A stretch of DNA of 64,000 nucleotides from Bradyrhizobium ottawaense (GCF_900099825.1 NZ_LT629693.1:6335001-6399000); one strand, 5' to 3'; counted from the stretch's first letter, positions 17,981 to 27,634 are shown. A program made the numbers and translations. Notes: generated by a model not told the origin, from the sequence alone.

Positions 17981-18715
17981 TCATGTCACTTCCGAAAAGT
18001 GACAACAGCGGAAGTCATACGCGCGGTTGTTATAGCGGCTCCTGGAAATGCCACTCATTATCCCGGCGCTCGATGGAAGTCGTGGCGTTTCGTTGGGGTG
18101 CTCCCAGTGATGACGCAAGAAGTTTGACGCGAGTATTTCCCTCCCAGCCAGCAATTCATAGAGCCATTTTTCGTCATCGGGGATGCGATAGTGCCACTCT
18201 TTGAGAGAGGCCGCGCGCCTGCTTGGGACTATATCCATCCCGTTCGGAGGTCCGGACGGCCCCTCGGCCGAAGTGACGGATGCCAGCCAGCGCTTGTCTG
18301 GCGAATAGTGTGGCGGCGCGACAATTGCTATGCTGTCACCCGTGTTGGCCCACACCAGCAGCCAGCTCACGCCTTCCCAGTAATCGACCTCGATCAAGAT
18401 AATATTGTGCTCGGGGAAATAACCCGTCAGTTGATATTTCACGCAGTCATCCACGGTGTCACTCTGACACTTAGCGTCTTCGTTGAGATATATTTTCGTA
18501 TAACCGTTTCCGAACTTCAGCTGCAGGCCGGGTCCAATACGCTGTGCCGTCCCGCCGATCTGGGCGCTCTCTGATCGATCAATATCGCCGACACCGTTGT
18601 CGCCAATACATCGGCCATCTTGCGATGGATGATCCGAAAAGGAATAGGGAGTGGCGGCTGCGGACGTCGTACCCACAACTAGTGCGGCGGCGGTTACGAT
18701 TACGAAACGTGCCAC
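17981..18715 (-). CDS. Secreted hypothetical protein
   Basis: This product of about 244 residues is not recognised. It starts with a Sec signal (MARFVIVTAAALVVGTTSAAA), then carries CIGDNGVGDID, a YTKIYLNEDAKC segment and a hydrophobic VDYWEGVSWLLVW stretch, suggesting a beta-rich periplasmic protein with a few cysteines. GTG 18715 has AAGGAC upstream; an ATG at 18736 is in frame. The last 40 residues are arginine-rich and low in pattern. They end only 67 bp from IS element A, so the C-terminus may have been changed by rearrangement. Confidence 0.6.
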   Translation of the reverse strand: MARFVIVTAAALVVGTTSAAATPYSFSDHPSQDGRCIGDNGVGDIDRSESAQIGGTAQRIGPGLQLKFGNGYTKIYLNEDAKCQSDTVDDCVKYQLTGYFPEHNIILIEVDYWEGVSWLLVWANTGDSIAIVAPPHYSPDKRWLASVTSAEGPSGPPNGMDIVPSRRAASLKEWHYRIPDDEKWLYELLAGREILASNFLRHHWEHPNETPRLPSSAGIMSGISRSRYNNRAYDFRCCHFSEVT

Positions 18716-18983
18716 GGAACTGTCCTTGCCATCCAAGCCGGTCCGACGATGGGTCCTAGAGATAAAGATCGAGCTCTATAGAGCAGTTAGTATCTTGGAT
18801 CAAAAGCGACGAACTACGGAATGTTCGTTCCCGGTCAATTTCAGAAGTCGGACCGCCTAAACGCCATGACCGCTTTCTCCCGATAGAGACCGAACTGCCG
18901 ACATCGAGGGAGGTCCGTTTCGTGACAGACTCGGACATCGCGCCTCTCCGCGCCCCCGCTCGCGAAAAATCCCAGCGTGGGGT

Positions 18984-20525
18984 TTATTCCAGCCAGGCGT
19001 TGGAGACGTCGATCACTCCGCTATGGAGCTTTGGAAGGCCCTTCAGCCTGCTCGTTGAAATAGCGTAGTAAGTGTTCTGGAAAGCCCAGAACCAGATCGC
19101 CTCCTTGTTGACCAGCCGGCTGATCGCACAATAGTCCTCGGTACGCGTTTCCAACTCGGCAGTGGACCGTGCGTGTTCGAGCAATCGGTCCAGTTCCGGA
19201 TCGGAATAATTTGCGAGCGCGACCGGGCTGCCGGTGTGGAAATTGGCAAACATCTGAGGATCGGGATCGGGGAAATCGACGATGCGCCACGGCGTTAGCT
19301 GGAACTGGCGCATGAAAGCGCGCGGAGGGATGGTGGCCTGGTCGACCTGCTCAATCTCCATATTAGCGCCAACCTGCTTCCAGAATTGCTGTAGCACCTG
19401 CCCATTGGTGCGGCCGCGCGGAGTTGCGGAAATGATCATCTTGAAATCGACCGGCTTGCCGTAGTCCTTGATGAACGCCTTCGCCTTCTCGACGTCGTAA
19501 GGCAATGCACCGTCATCCTTGCACTTGACCCAGGAGCCGTCGCCGTAGGGATTGGTCGCGGGTCGGCTAAGACCATTGGTCGCCACCTGCGACCACTTCT
19601 TGCGGTCGAGCGCCATGACGAGGGCCTGTCGCACGCGCGCGTCGTCGAATGGCGCGACCTTGGTGTTAAAGGCCCACACCTGCGCACCGGACCCGGTATA
19701 GGTGTGCACGGTCAGCTTCGGATCTTTCTGCGCCTTCAGGATATTGTCGGCGTCGTACTCGTCATCCCAGATGATATCGGCTTCGCCTGACTGCACGCTG
19801 GCAAAGCGCGATTGCGCATCGGGTAGCGGTTTCAGGGCGATGCGGTCCAAATAGGGACGGCCCTTGTTCCAGTAGTCCGGGTTCTTTTCGAGCACGATGC
19901 GGTCGCCGGCGCTCCATGATTTCAGGATGTAGGGACCGGTGCCGACGGGATTGCGGTTGTAGTCGTCGCCCTTGGTCTTAAAGGCAGTCGGCGAATGGGT
20001 GACGTTGGTGGGGCCTGGAAAGCTGAAATTGGCTGGCAGGGTCACCGCCGGATCATTCAGATTAAAGACGACCGTCAGTTCATCGGGCGCCTGCACGTCG
20101 TGGATGCCGGATATGTAGAATGCGCAGCGGCATTTGTTGGCGGGATCCTTCCAGCGGCCGTAATTGTCCTTCACCGCTTGCGCATTGAACGGCGTGCCGT
20201 CATGGAATTTCACGCCCGGCCGGAGCTTGAAAGTCCATGTCTTGAAATCCTCTGAATGGGTCCACGTCAGCGCAAGCTTCGGTTGTGGCTCGCCCTTATC
20301 ATCGAGGTAGGTTAGAGTATCGTAGATCAACGCCGCCGCGGATTGCGCGGATGTATCGTACACGCCGACCTTCAAGGGATCGAAGCCGGGAATTTCCAAT
20401 TCCTGGCCCACCGTAATGCTGCCACCCTGCTTCTGTGCTTGAGCCGTTCCCGTCACTACCAGCAAGCTCGCTCCGGCAGCAAGCGCGGTCCGAAGAGCTA
20501 CGCGCAAACAGATTCGCCTTGTCAT
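18984..20525 (-). CDS. ABC transporter substrate-binding protein, peptide/opine type (SBP_bac_5)
   Basis: This 513-residue periplasmic binding protein of the dipeptide/oligopeptide class has a signal sequence ending TAQAQ. Family landmarks are the TWTFKLRPGVKFHDGTPF block, NPVGTGPYILKSW, DYWNKGRPYLDRI and the ANYSDPELDRLLEHA helix. The length is normal. No permease or ATPase genes sit next to it: one side has the group II intron and the other IS element A. It is therefore an orphan whose transporter was either elsewhere or lost through rearrangement. The ligand is unknown. Confidence 0.9.
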   Translation of the reverse strand: MTRRICLRVALRTALAAGASLLVVTGTAQAQKQGGSITVGQELEIPGFDPLKVGVYDTSAQSAAALIYDTLTYLDDKGEPQPKLALTWTHSEDFKTWTFKLRPGVKFHDGTPFNAQAVKDNYGRWKDPANKCRCAFYISGIHDVQAPDELTVVFNLNDPAVTLPANFSFPGPTNVTHSPTAFKTKGDDYNRNPVGTGPYILKSWSAGDRIVLEKNPDYWNKGRPYLDRIALKPLPDAQSRFASVQSGEADIIWDDEYDADNILKAQKDPKLTVHTYTGSGAQVWAFNTKVAPFDDARVRQALVMALDRKKWSQVATNGLSRPATNPYGDGSWVKCKDDGALPYDVEKAKAFIKDYGKPVDFKMIISATPRGRTNGQVLQQFWKQVGANMEIEQVDQATIPPRAFMRQFQLTPWRIVDFPDPDPQMFANFHTGSPVALANYSDPELDRLLEHARSTAELETRTEDYCAISRLVNKEAIWFWAFQNTYYAISTSRLKGLPKLHSGVIDVSNAWLE

Positions 20526-20871
20526 GGAAAGTCCTCCCTTGGAGCAAGGATATCCAGCGCGCTGCTGCGCTCCTTTCGCTGCAGGCGCCCGCCCGATGCA
20601 AAAGGACTCCGAAAAAGAGGGGTCCGAAAAAATAGTTAAAATCGAAAGCGCGGTCGCCTAGGAGGCGGCTCCGTCTCTTGTCCCGCGAGGCTTCGGCGGG
20701 CCGCGAGGGAAGCAAAAAACTACCTCAATCCAGGGACGAAGTCACTCCTTCCGACGGTGCACCGCGGGGTCACCACGGTTGTCGCCGCGTTCGGGTTCGC
20801 TCGTAAGCTCGGAGGTGACATAAGCTTAGCTTAGTACGGATATTGGAAGGCCTCGCCGATGCCCGCTTTGG
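20526..20871. other. Intergenic DNA before the group II intron
   Basis: This 346-bp stretch has no supported gene. Near the left end a 7-bp stem with one wobble (GGACTCC and GGGGTCC, about 20604-20625) is followed on the minus strand by TTTT and may be a weak terminator ahead of the binding-protein gene. The rest is the 5' exon side of the intron. Confidence 0.45.
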
Positions 20872-21366
20872 GTGTGCGCCGTGGAAAGGCGGCGCTTTCC
20901 AGTGGGTGTAAGTCCCACCCGGCAACCGCTCCAGCCGGAAGCAACCGGAGCAGTCATGGAGGTAACAAAGTGGCTGAAGCCTTCGGTATGCGTGTCACGA
21001 ATTGGTGACAGCGCGAGTGTGCAGGCCGTAACGCGAGTAAACGCCGAGCAAACCTCGAAAAGGACGATGCGCAGGCCGACCCGACCACTCTTTCGGGGAA
21101 GGCTGATACGGTTGGGTGCAAGAGCGAATTAATACTCCCAGCCGCTGCGCCGGGGTAGTGGCGACGGCATGTACACAAGGAAAGCGTACGCAACACGGGA
21201 AGCCCCATGGCGTGGCCAGCGATGACCAACCGAACGCCCGCGAGGGACAGGTCGGGCGCCTTGGGGTGGCGGAGAGGTTCGCAGTACCGCTGAAGCCGGG
21301 TAACGCCGGTGGAGGGAAGGGACCTCAGTTCAAGACAGACGCAACAAGTAGTGAGGGATTTGGAGA

Positions 21367-22698
21367 TTGGGTAACCTATCAACTCCGAAAACTGTTCAGA
21401 AACTGCAGAAGGCGTTGCACGCGAAAGCGAAGGCAGAAGCCGGCTATCGGTTCTATGCCCTGTACGACAAGATCAGCCGCGAGGACATTCTGGCCCATGC
21501 CTATGCCCAGTGCCGCTCCAACAAGGGCGCACCGGGTGTGGACGGTCAAGACTTTGCGGATATCGATGCGTATGGCGTAGGGCGATGGCTTGGCGAACTG
21601 GCGCTTGCGCTCCGGGAGGAAAGCTACCGACCGGATCCTATCAGAAGAGTGTTCATCCCGAAGGCCAACGGCAAGCTCAGGCCGCTGGGCATCTCGACCG
21701 TGCGGGATCGGGTCTGCATGACGGCAGCGATGCTGGTGCTGGAACCGATCTTCGAAGCCGACCTTCCACCCGAACAGTACGCGTACCGTCCTGGGCGAAA
21801 TGCCCAGCAGGCGGTAATTGAGGTGGACCGGCTGCTGTTCCGCGGCCATCCGGAAGTCGTTGACGCCGACCTCGCGGACTACTTCGGGAGCATCCCCCAT
21901 GCCGAACTACTAAAGTCGGTAGCGCGCCGGATTGTTGATCGGCGCGTGCTGCATCTGATCAAGATGTGGCTGGAATGCCCCGTAGAAGAAACCGATGATC
22001 GAGGAAGGAAGACACGCACGACCGAAGCCCGGGACAACCGGCGAGGCATCCCGCAAGGGTCACCCATCTCCCCACTACTGGCGAATATTTACATGCGCCG
22101 GTTTGTGCTGGGATGGAATATGCTCGGGTTGGAGCAAAGCCTCGGCTCTCGTATCGTGACCTACGCCGACGATCTCGTGATCCTGTGTCGGAGAGGCAAA
22201 GCCGAAGAAGCCTTGCAGCAACTGCGCAAGATCATGAGCAAGCTGAAGCTCACGGTCAACGAGGAGAAGACACGAATCTGCAGGGTTCCGGAAGGTGAGT
22301 TCGACTTCTTGGGCTACACGTTCGGACGGATGTTCTCAGAGAGAACCGGCCAGGCGCGCCTGGGATACCGGCCATCGAAGAAGAGCATCAAGCGCATGGT
22401 TGAGAAAATCCACGCACTGACAGACCGAACGGGGACATGGCAAGAAACCACAAAGCTGGTGGGCAAGGTGAACCGCACGCTGCGCGGATGGTCGAACTAC
22501 TTCCAAGTAGGCACTGTCAGCAAGGCGTATCGGGCACTCGATAGCTACACCGCGATGCGGTTGCGCCGGTGGTTGCGCATCAAGCACAAGGTCAGGCGAC
22601 GCAAGGGCGGGACCTATCCACTCCCGCATCTCTACGGGCACTTCGGGCTCGTACGGCTGAGCATGCTTGGGCACGACGTGCCGTGGGTGAAGGCGTGA
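21367..22698 (+). CDS. ltrA: Group II intron reverse transcriptase/maturase
   Basis: This is a 443-residue intron-encoded protein. The RT domain shows [26 protein letters not shown], the [13 protein letters not shown] block, [16 protein letters not shown] and the catalytic TYADDLVIL. The C-terminal maturase (X) domain includes a WSNYFQVG motif and ends in an [22 protein letters not shown] basic tail. There is no HNH endonuclease domain. It promotes intron splicing and retrohoming. The start is a TTG with GAGGG 9 nt upstream. All RT motifs are intact, so it may be active. Confidence 0.93.
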   Translation: MGNLSTPKTVQKLQKALHAKAKAEAGYRFYALYDKISREDILAHAYAQCRSNKGAPGVDGQDFADIDAYGVGRWLGELALALREESYRPDPIRRVFIPKANGKLRPLGISTVRDRVCMTAAMLVLEPIFEADLPPEQYAYRPGRNAQQAVIEVDRLLFRGHPEVVDADLADYFGSIPHAELLKSVARRIVDRRVLHLIKMWLECPVEETDDRGRKTRTTEARDNRRGIPQGSPISPLLANIYMRRFVLGWNMLGLEQSLGSRIVTYADDLVILCRRGKAEEALQQLRKIMSKLKLTVNEEKTRICRVPEGEFDFLGYTFGRMFSERTGQARLGYRPSKKSIKRMVEKIHALTDRTGTWQETTKLVGKVNRTLRGWSNYFQVGTVSKAYRALDSYTAMRLRRWLRIKHKVRRRKGGTYPLPHLYGHFGLVRLSMLGHDVPWVKA

Positions 22699-22710
22699 CG
22701 TTTTGTCCGA

Positions 22711-22743
22711 GAGCCGGATGCGGGAAATCCGCCTGTCCGGTTC
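22711..22743 (+). ncRNA. Group II intron domain V
   Basis: A 33-nt hairpin with the expected parts is visible: lower stem GAGCCGGA paired with TCCGGTTC, the AGC triad opposite GTT, a small bulge, and an upper GCGG-GAAAT-CCGC hairpin. This is the catalytic core of the ribozyme and supports the intron call. Confidence 0.85.
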
Positions 22744-22962
22744 GATGAGCGGAGTGTGAAAACGGGGCCATGGTCGAACCAGTAAGGCACCGCCAAACGA
22801 AAGGGGCGGAAACAGATATGTTCGAACCTAAAACTACCGCGTCACACTTCGACTCTACCATTCGTGTCGATCCCGCGCTGCACCCCACGAGTCCGGTCCT
22901 CCCCTGAAAACGGACATCACCAAAGGCCAATAAGGGCGGTCGTCACCATTATCATCGGCTAA

Positions 22963-23211
22963 TCACAGCGCACTCAAATCCTCCGGCACATTGCCGAACT
23001 TTCGCAGCACCGTGGCATCGCTGAAATCGCCGGTGGCAGGGTCACCCGTGCGGCTGAACGCAACCGCGCCTGTATGACCTAAAATTTTCCAAAGACCTTG
23101 CGCACGCTCTATCGCGGCGGCAGGGCTTAGACATTCAATCGGTTCACCAACAACGACGCTGCCGTCAGCAACATCGAAAGGCAACGCCACGAAATATGTC
23201 ATTCCGGCCAT
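22963..23211 (-). CDS. Small conserved hypothetical protein
   Basis: This 82-residue protein opens with YFVALPFDVADG and contains SPAAAIERAQGLWK and AVAFSRTGDPATG, followed by VLRKFGNVPEDL. It resembles a small protein I recall from Bradyrhizobium genomes, with no assigned function. GGTGAG lies 8-10 nt before the ATG. It is a short cytoplasmic protein without membrane segments. Confidence 0.75.
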   Translation of the reverse strand: MAGMTYFVALPFDVADGSVVVGEPIECLSPAAAIERAQGLWKILGHTGAVAFSRTGDPATGDFSDATVLRKFGNVPEDLSAL

Positions 23212-23475
23212 GATATTCTCACCCGGTGTAAGCCTTGAATCTTCCCCGCACGTAGGTATGCGAAACAGCCTGCATCAATTCGCAGACCTCTGATCAAGAT
23301 ATTCGTTCGCTACGATCAGGGCCTTGAGCGCGTCGCGCACGTCACCGCCGCTCGCCGCAATCGCTGGTCCGCTGCCAAAAGCCTGGCCGCGTCCGCCTGT
23401 GGATTGGGCGCAGCATTCCACGACATGAACGGTTCAGAGTTGACTGGACGCCCGAGATGTTCTCATTCTGTTCTC

Positions 23476-24045
23476 ATGATGTCAAGCGACCAAAAACGTC
23501 GATTTCCGGCCCCGTGGCGCGTCGAACAATCCGGTGCCGACTGTTACGAAGTCCGGGATGCTAACGGCCTCCGGCTTGCCTCCGTGCACTTCCGCGACGA
23601 TCTACAGAAATGGTCGTTCGGCCACAGTCACCTGACCTCCGACGAAGCGCGACGCATCGCGAAGGCCATCGCTCGTTTGCCCGAATTCTTGATGCAGCGG
23701 CAAGGCTTTTATCCAAGGGGCGGCGGTGATCGATGGAAACCGAGCCGCCCGTACCACGTCGCGTTAGAGGACAGCTATGTGCGGGCGCACTACGACCGCA
23801 TCAACGCGCTCTGTAGGCTGAACAGCATTCCATTCAACGCAACGGGTGAGAACATTCGAGACGAAGGTTTGTGGTGTGTTTATGAATTCACTTGGCAGAC
23901 GGACGCAATCTTGTTTTGGGATACATTTGAAGGACGTTGGTTGCGCGGCACTGAGTTTCATTTCCCGGAGCGCCCAAACGATTTACCTGCAATAAAGCCA
24001 CTCAAGAATTGGCCGAAGTTTGATCCGAAGAACGCGAGAGGCTAA
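23476..24045 (+). CDS. Hypothetical protein with RRFPAPWRVEQ-type N-terminal domain
   Basis: This protein of about 189 residues is in two parts. Residues 8-75 (RFPAPWRVEQSGADCYEV through SDEARRIAKAIARLPEF) match a small domain widespread as a stand-alone hypothetical protein in Rhizobiales. The remainder is an unfamiliar C-terminal domain, with CVYEFTWQTDAILFW and WLRGTEFHFPERP. Two ATGs (23476, 23479) are adjacent, and no clear ribosome site is visible. It is followed 5 bp later by a small gene. Function unknown. Confidence 0.65.
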   Translation: MMSSDQKRRFPAPWRVEQSGADCYEVRDANGLRLASVHFRDDLQKWSFGHSHLTSDEARRIAKAIARLPEFLMQRQGFYPRGGGDRWKPSRPYHVALEDSYVRAHYDRINALCRLNSIPFNATGENIRDEGLWCVYEFTWQTDAILFWDTFEGRWLRGTEFHFPERPNDLPAIKPLKNWPKFDPKNARG

Positions 24046-24050
24046 TCAAC

Positions 24051-24254
24051 ATGGCGGATGTCGGTAGTGACAATGTACGGCGACTTCTTTGGATCAACGA
24101 AGCTCACACAGAATATTGGGCGAGATATCCGCGCAGAGATTGGAGCAAAGGGGGCGTGCCCGTCGTCCGGCATCTTGAAGGGGATGCCTTGCGTATTATC
24201 GATGCTGTATTCAACCAAGTCAGAGGCGCGCCGATGATGCGCATGTGGGATTAA
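24051..24254 (+). CDS. Small hypothetical protein
   Basis: This 67-residue frame starts at an ATG with GAGAGG about 8 nt upstream and follows the preceding gene by 5 bp. The product is basic and tryptophan/tyrosine-rich in the middle (TEYWARYPRRDW), with a helix-like DALRIIDAVFNQVRG. I do not recognise it. The spacing and ribosome site make it a likely second gene of the short operon. Confidence 0.5.
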   Translation: MADVGSDNVRRLLWINEAHTEYWARYPRRDWSKGGVPVVRHLEGDALRIIDAVFNQVRGAPMMRMWD

Positions 24255-24315
24255 CGATTGAGGCACGTGTGGCCCATTTGCAAAGGCGCACGTGAGCAAA
24301 ATTGGAGGCTGACTT

Positions 24316-24999
24316 GTGTGCAATCTCTACAGCATCACCACAAACCAAGAGGCAATCATTCGCCTCTTCAAAATCATGAATCGATACGTCGGCAACCTGC
24401 CGCCGATGCCCGGCGTGTTCCCCGACTATCCGGCCCCGGTAGTGCGTAACGCTGGCGACGAGCGCGAGCTGACCACGATGCGTTGGGGAATGCCGCCACC
24501 GCTACGCACGGGCGGGCCACCGGTCACCAACATCCGCAATACGTCGTCACCGCACTGGCGCGGCTGGCTCAAGCCGGAGAACCGATGCCTTGTCCCGGCC
24601 AATAGCTTCGCGGAATATGCTCCAGAGCCTAACCCGGAAACCAAGAAAAAGGACGTGGTGTGGTTCGCCCTCAACGAGGGCCGACCGCTATTCGCTTTCG
24701 CTGGCATCTGGACCGAGTTCAAGGGCGACCGGGGCACCAAGTCGAGGCCGATACCAGGGCCGCACCTCGTCTATGGCTTCCTGACGACGGCAGCGAATGC
24801 GGTTGTCGAACCGATCCATCCCAAGGCGATGCCGGTTATCCTGACCACCGATGAAGAGTGCGACGTATGGATGCGCGGGCCGTGGGATGAGGCGAAGGCG
24901 TTACAGCGACCGTTGCTGGATGATGCGCTGAAGATCGTCATGCGGGGTGCAGAGAAGGAAGATCGGGCCGCGGCCCAGGCTGGAGAAGTCGGGGCATGA
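24316..24999 (+). CDS. SOS response-associated peptidase (SRAP/YedK/HMCES family)
   Basis: This 227-residue protein has the catalytic Cys2 directly after the initiator (GTG-TGC-AAT), as needed for the self-processed N-terminus that crosslinks to abasic sites. The other conserved residues are in place: the NIRN asparagine near 75, Glu100 in NSFAEY, and His168 in [14 protein letters not shown] proteins protect abasic sites in single-stranded DNA. The stop overlaps the next gene's ATG (ATGA), so the two are coupled, which is uncommon for yedK-like genes and suggests a mobile or defence-related context. Confidence 0.9.
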   Translation: MCNLYSITTNQEAIIRLFKIMNRYVGNLPPMPGVFPDYPAPVVRNAGDERELTTMRWGMPPPLRTGGPPVTNIRNTSSPHWRGWLKPENRCLVPANSFAEYAPEPNPETKKKDVVWFALNEGRPLFAFAGIWTEFKGDRGTKSRPIPGPHLVYGFLTTAANAVVEPIHPKAMPVILTTDEECDVWMRGPWDEAKALQRPLLDDALKIVMRGAEKEDRAAAQAGEVGA

Positions 25000-25667
25000 A
25001 AGACGCTTTGGAGGCCGAGAGAACACAACTTCTTGACCAATGGAGAAAGCGGCTCAGGCTCAACCCTGATTTGGAATTCCTGCAAGCAAGGCGAATAATG
25101 GCGGCGAGCAACGGCGATGAGCACGCCACAAGCTCACTGCCCGATGACCTACGGAAGTTTCATGACAAATTTGGATACAAGGCCAAAGGAAACGTCAGTA
25201 ATGGCGGACTCTGTGCTGGAGCGATATTTCGCACGGATACCTTCATCAAGACGAAACAGAGAAGCGGATCAAAGAAAACCCAATCAGTCCACATAGAGCA
25301 CACGTTTCCAATCAAAGAGCTTCGTGCCGAAATCGCGAACCGGCAGTTCGGAGACTATCTCGCGACGATAACATGGCTCTTAAAGCACTCTGTCACTACC
25401 GCTTTCCATGAAAGCGAGAAGGAGCATCTTATCGGGAAGACGAGCAATTCTGGCGCTCTAAATCTCGCTTCACCGGAGTATCTGAAGCCGTTCGCGCGAT
25501 ATGAGAAGCTTCATAGCGTGGCCGGTATTGTTTGGAATGTTTTCGACGGCGAGAGAGTCGACCCCGAGCAATTTACCTTTGATGACCACCTCAGCGTTAT
25601 CGTGAGGATCCTTGATACAGCAGGCGCTTCGAAGTCGATGGTGTCTGCTATTCGCAGCCTTGCCTAA
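24996..25667 (+). CDS. Hypothetical protein, possible HNH-like nuclease
   Basis: This 223-residue protein is translationally coupled to the SRAP gene by ATGA. Around residues 98-110 it reads [13 protein letters not shown], which resembles the EH-x-x-P start of an HNH nuclease motif. A later [17 protein letters not shown] segment could supply the asparagine. No classical DNA-binding domain or zinc cysteines are seen. The nuclease idea is inference from one motif. A small DNA-damage or restriction-linked role would fit its partner. Confidence 0.6.
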   Translation: MKDALEAERTQLLDQWRKRLRLNPDLEFLQARRIMAASNGDEHATSSLPDDLRKFHDKFGYKAKGNVSNGGLCAGAIFRTDTFIKTKQRSGSKKTQSVHIEHTFPIKELRAEIANRQFGDYLATITWLLKHSVTTAFHESEKEHLIGKTSNSGALNLASPEYLKPFARYEKLHSVAGIVWNVFDGERVDPEQFTFDDHLSVIVRILDTAGASKSMVSAIRSLA

Positions 25668-25830
25668 ATAGGGGCTAACGTGGCTCCCAACGATCTAATC
25701 CCGCTACCGGCGGCGGCGAATCGGGTCACGACTCTTTGTCTAAGAGACGGAGGAAATCTGGCTTGGCGATCTAGACTTTCCCGCCACTTCAAAGTTTGCA
25801 ATATGGCCGAAAATATTGGACCAAATCACC

Positions 25831-26352
25831 ATGCCTCGGATCACACTCGTACTGTTTGTCTTCTTAATGCTACCGTCAAATGCTTCCGCGCAAATGATTG
25901 GCGATCAGCGTTGCAAAGAGCAACAATTCACCATGGGTCAAGTTGACAACTTGCTTCGCAACGCCCGTTCAATAGTAGACATGGTCGAAACAGTCCCCCC
26001 AGATGAAGCGGAATACATTCATAACGAAGCTAAAATCGCCTTGGAGCAGCAAAGCAGAGCGCGCTTCAATGCTGTCGCGGGCCGTCGCTACTATGCAGCA
26101 TTGCAGTTCCATGACCAAGCAAAGGTTGTCGTTCAAAACCTGACTGCTGCTCGCTCGGCATCCGGGCGCGACTTGGCTCGCTATCTCGTCGTTGTCCTCG
26201 CAGGTTTGGTCGACCTGAACGACGCGACAAAATCCTATATTGATGCTGATCGGAAGCGAAGTACGCCAGTGCTAACCGAAGAAAGCCGAAGCGCAATTTA
26301 CGATCGGCTACCTACGGCTAAAAGCCAACTGTTAGTCTTTTGCAATGCATAA
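25831..26352 (+). CDS. Secreted hypothetical protein
   Basis: This 173-residue product has a Sec signal (MPRITLVLFVFLMLPSNASA) and a predicted all-helical body rich in Ala, Gln and Arg. One central segment (DLARYLVVVLAGLVDLNDA) is hydrophobic. A few cysteines (EQRC-type and the terminal CNA) remain. It is not recognised. Base composition is lower in GC than the flanking blocks. Its end overlaps the start of the nuclease gene by 8 bp, so the two are likely cotranscribed and both act outside the cytoplasm. Confidence 0.6.
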   Translation: MPRITLVLFVFLMLPSNASAQMIGDQRCKEQQFTMGQVDNLLRNARSIVDMVETVPPDEAEYIHNEAKIALEQQSRARFNAVAGRRYYAALQFHDQAKVVVQNLTAARSASGRDLARYLVVVLAGLVDLNDATKSYIDADRKRSTPVLTEESRSAIYDRLPTAKSQLLVFCNA

Positions 26353-26881
26353 TCAGCGGTCTCTAGCGCATTTTCTGTGGCGGGCGATCTTCGTTGCTGC
26401 CATTATGCTCGCCTCGACCGCCGCCGCCGCCGACCTTACCGGCCAAGCCACAGTGATCGACGGCGACACAATAGAAATTCATGGCCAGCGTGTTCGCCTT
26501 TGGGGAATTGACGCACCGGAATCCGATCAGCTTTGCCGGAATGACGACAGCGAACAGTATCGCTGCGGGCAGAAGGCCGCGAACGATCTTGATACCTTCA
26601 TTGCCCACCGCCCGGTCGAGTGCGTTGAAGTTGACCGTGTCCGATACAGGCGCGCCGTAGCAGTCTGCGCCGTTGCTGGCGTCGACCTGGCGGAATGGTT
26701 GGTCAAGAACGGCCTCGCGCTCGACTGGCCGCAGTACTCGAAGGGCGCATATGCTGCGGTGCATGATAAGGCGGAGCAGCTAGACCGTGGGATGTGGGGC
26801 GGCAGTTTTGTTGAGCCTTGGAGATACCGCGCTTGCAGACGAACAGGCGGATCGCCTGTTACTTGTTCTGATCAGCAATAG
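26345..26881 (+). CDS. Thermonuclease family (SNase-like) exported nuclease
   Basis: This 178-residue protein has an N-terminal signal (hydrophobic core LWRAIFVAAIMLASTAAAA) and an SNase-like OB-fold domain: ATVIDGDTIEI, then RVRLWGIDAPE with the catalytic arginine and glutamate, then a VRYRRAVAVCAVAG strand and LNEWLVKNGLAL-like helix (AEWLVKNGLALDW). A C-terminal WGGSFVEPWRYR segment is typical of the family. It probably degrades DNA or RNA in the periplasm or outside. It overlaps the preceding gene by 8 bp. Confidence 0.85.
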   Translation: MHNQRSLAHFLWRAIFVAAIMLASTAAAADLTGQATVIDGDTIEIHGQRVRLWGIDAPESDQLCRNDDSEQYRCGQKAANDLDTFIAHRPVECVEVDRVRYRRAVAVCAVAGVDLAEWLVKNGLALDWPQYSKGAYAAVHDKAEQLDRGMWGGSFVEPWRYRACRRTGGSPVTCSDQQ

Positions 26882-26894
26882 GAGGGTTCCGAAC

Positions 26895-27071
26895 ATGAAC
26901 GGAAATCGTTACTACGGAGTCCGCGTCGAGGGGGCAAAATACGGAGTGGGCTTTGGGTCCGCCCTTGCTATGGCGATATCCTACCCCGAGAACCATTCGA
27001 TACTTTGGGCAATTGTCCACGGTATTTTGGGCTGGCTGTACGTGATTTACTTCGCGCTTGCTCGGTCATAA
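26895..27071 (+). CDS. Small two-helix membrane protein
   Basis: This 58-residue protein has the pattern EGAKYGVGFGSALAMAISY, then NHSILWAIVHGILGWLYVIYFAL, seen in widely distributed small inner-membrane proteins of unknown function. The ATG at 26895 has a strong AGGAGGG 8 nt upstream, which decides the start over the longer frame from 26787. It follows the nuclease gene by 13 bp. Confidence 0.75.
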   Translation: MNGNRYYGVRVEGAKYGVGFGSALAMAISYPENHSILWAIVHGILGWLYVIYFALARS

Positions 27072-27082
27072 TCAGGTTGTCT

Positions 27083-27181
27083 TGGGGCCAACGGTTCTTC
27101 GATCCAATCGAGCCGTCCAACGGGCGCACGCTGGTCGCGGAGCATGACGGCGATTATCCGATGTTGGCCGGATTGGCGTGA
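27083..27181 (+). pseudogene. Possible coding remnant
   Basis: One frame reads SWGQRFFDPIEPSNGRTL and continues to a TGA near 27181. The FDPI-x-P-x-GR-x-L pattern recalls a small Bradyrhizobium protein, but there is no start codon or ribosome site and the frame is only about 33 codons. It may be the tail of a gene removed by insertion of the neighbouring repeat and IS91-type element. Confidence 0.25.
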
Positions 27182-27277
27182 TGCGGGCGCTGCATCGGCG
27201 TGAACCGGAAGCGGCACAGGCTTAGCGCATAAAAGGGCCAAGGCTTAAATGATCGTTCGATAGAGGATGTCCACTAT

Positions 27278-27346
27278 TGTGAAGGTTTGCGGATGGCGGC
27301 CCATGAAGGTGGCGCGGTGGTCACGGGGGCCGGCGTACGCAAACCT
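27278..27346. repeat. 69-bp direct repeat, copy 1
   Basis: This 69-bp block is identical to 31416-31484. Here only a 9-bp inverted repeat remains at its edges (AGGTTTGCG and CGCAAACCT), whereas the second copy is embedded in a longer perfect hairpin. The two copies bracket about 4.2 kb containing the IS91-type genes and three small membrane-protein genes. The DNA from 27347 to 27634 has no supported gene and probably includes the left end of the IS91-type element. Confidence 0.85.
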
Positions 27347-27634
27347 CCAGGGGAGGAAACCGCGGGAGGCGTGGCGAGGTGGTGCGTCAGGCGCTATGGG
27401 GATTTAGCTGCTGCCGGTCTTTTTCCGAGGTGGGTTGGGAGCTTTCTCGGCAGGCGATCGCGGGCGCTACGAAGCGGGTCGGCCGGTTGCAAGGAGCAGA
27501 ATCGGAGTTGCGCGGCGGTGATGGAATGAGACGGCGACTATCGTGAGCAGCGCGACGGCGAGCATGGTCATTGCCGACCGATAGCCGGCGCAGCGGAACT
27601 GCAGCACTGGGATGTTGCATCGAACGTGATCTGA

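Larger units (their letters stand above)
20872..22790 (+). mobile_element. Group II intron with maturase ORF
   Basis: The 5' end is taken as GTGTGCGCC at 20872, which fits the GUGYG consensus. About 490 nt of structured non-coding RNA precede the reverse transcriptase (21367-22698), and domain V lies 12 nt after its stop. The intron is read left to right. The 3' end is not resolved: domain VI should end some 40-90 nt after domain V, so 22790 is approximate. It lies in intergenic DNA upstream of the peptide-type binding-protein gene and does not interrupt a recognised gene. Confidence 0.8.
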
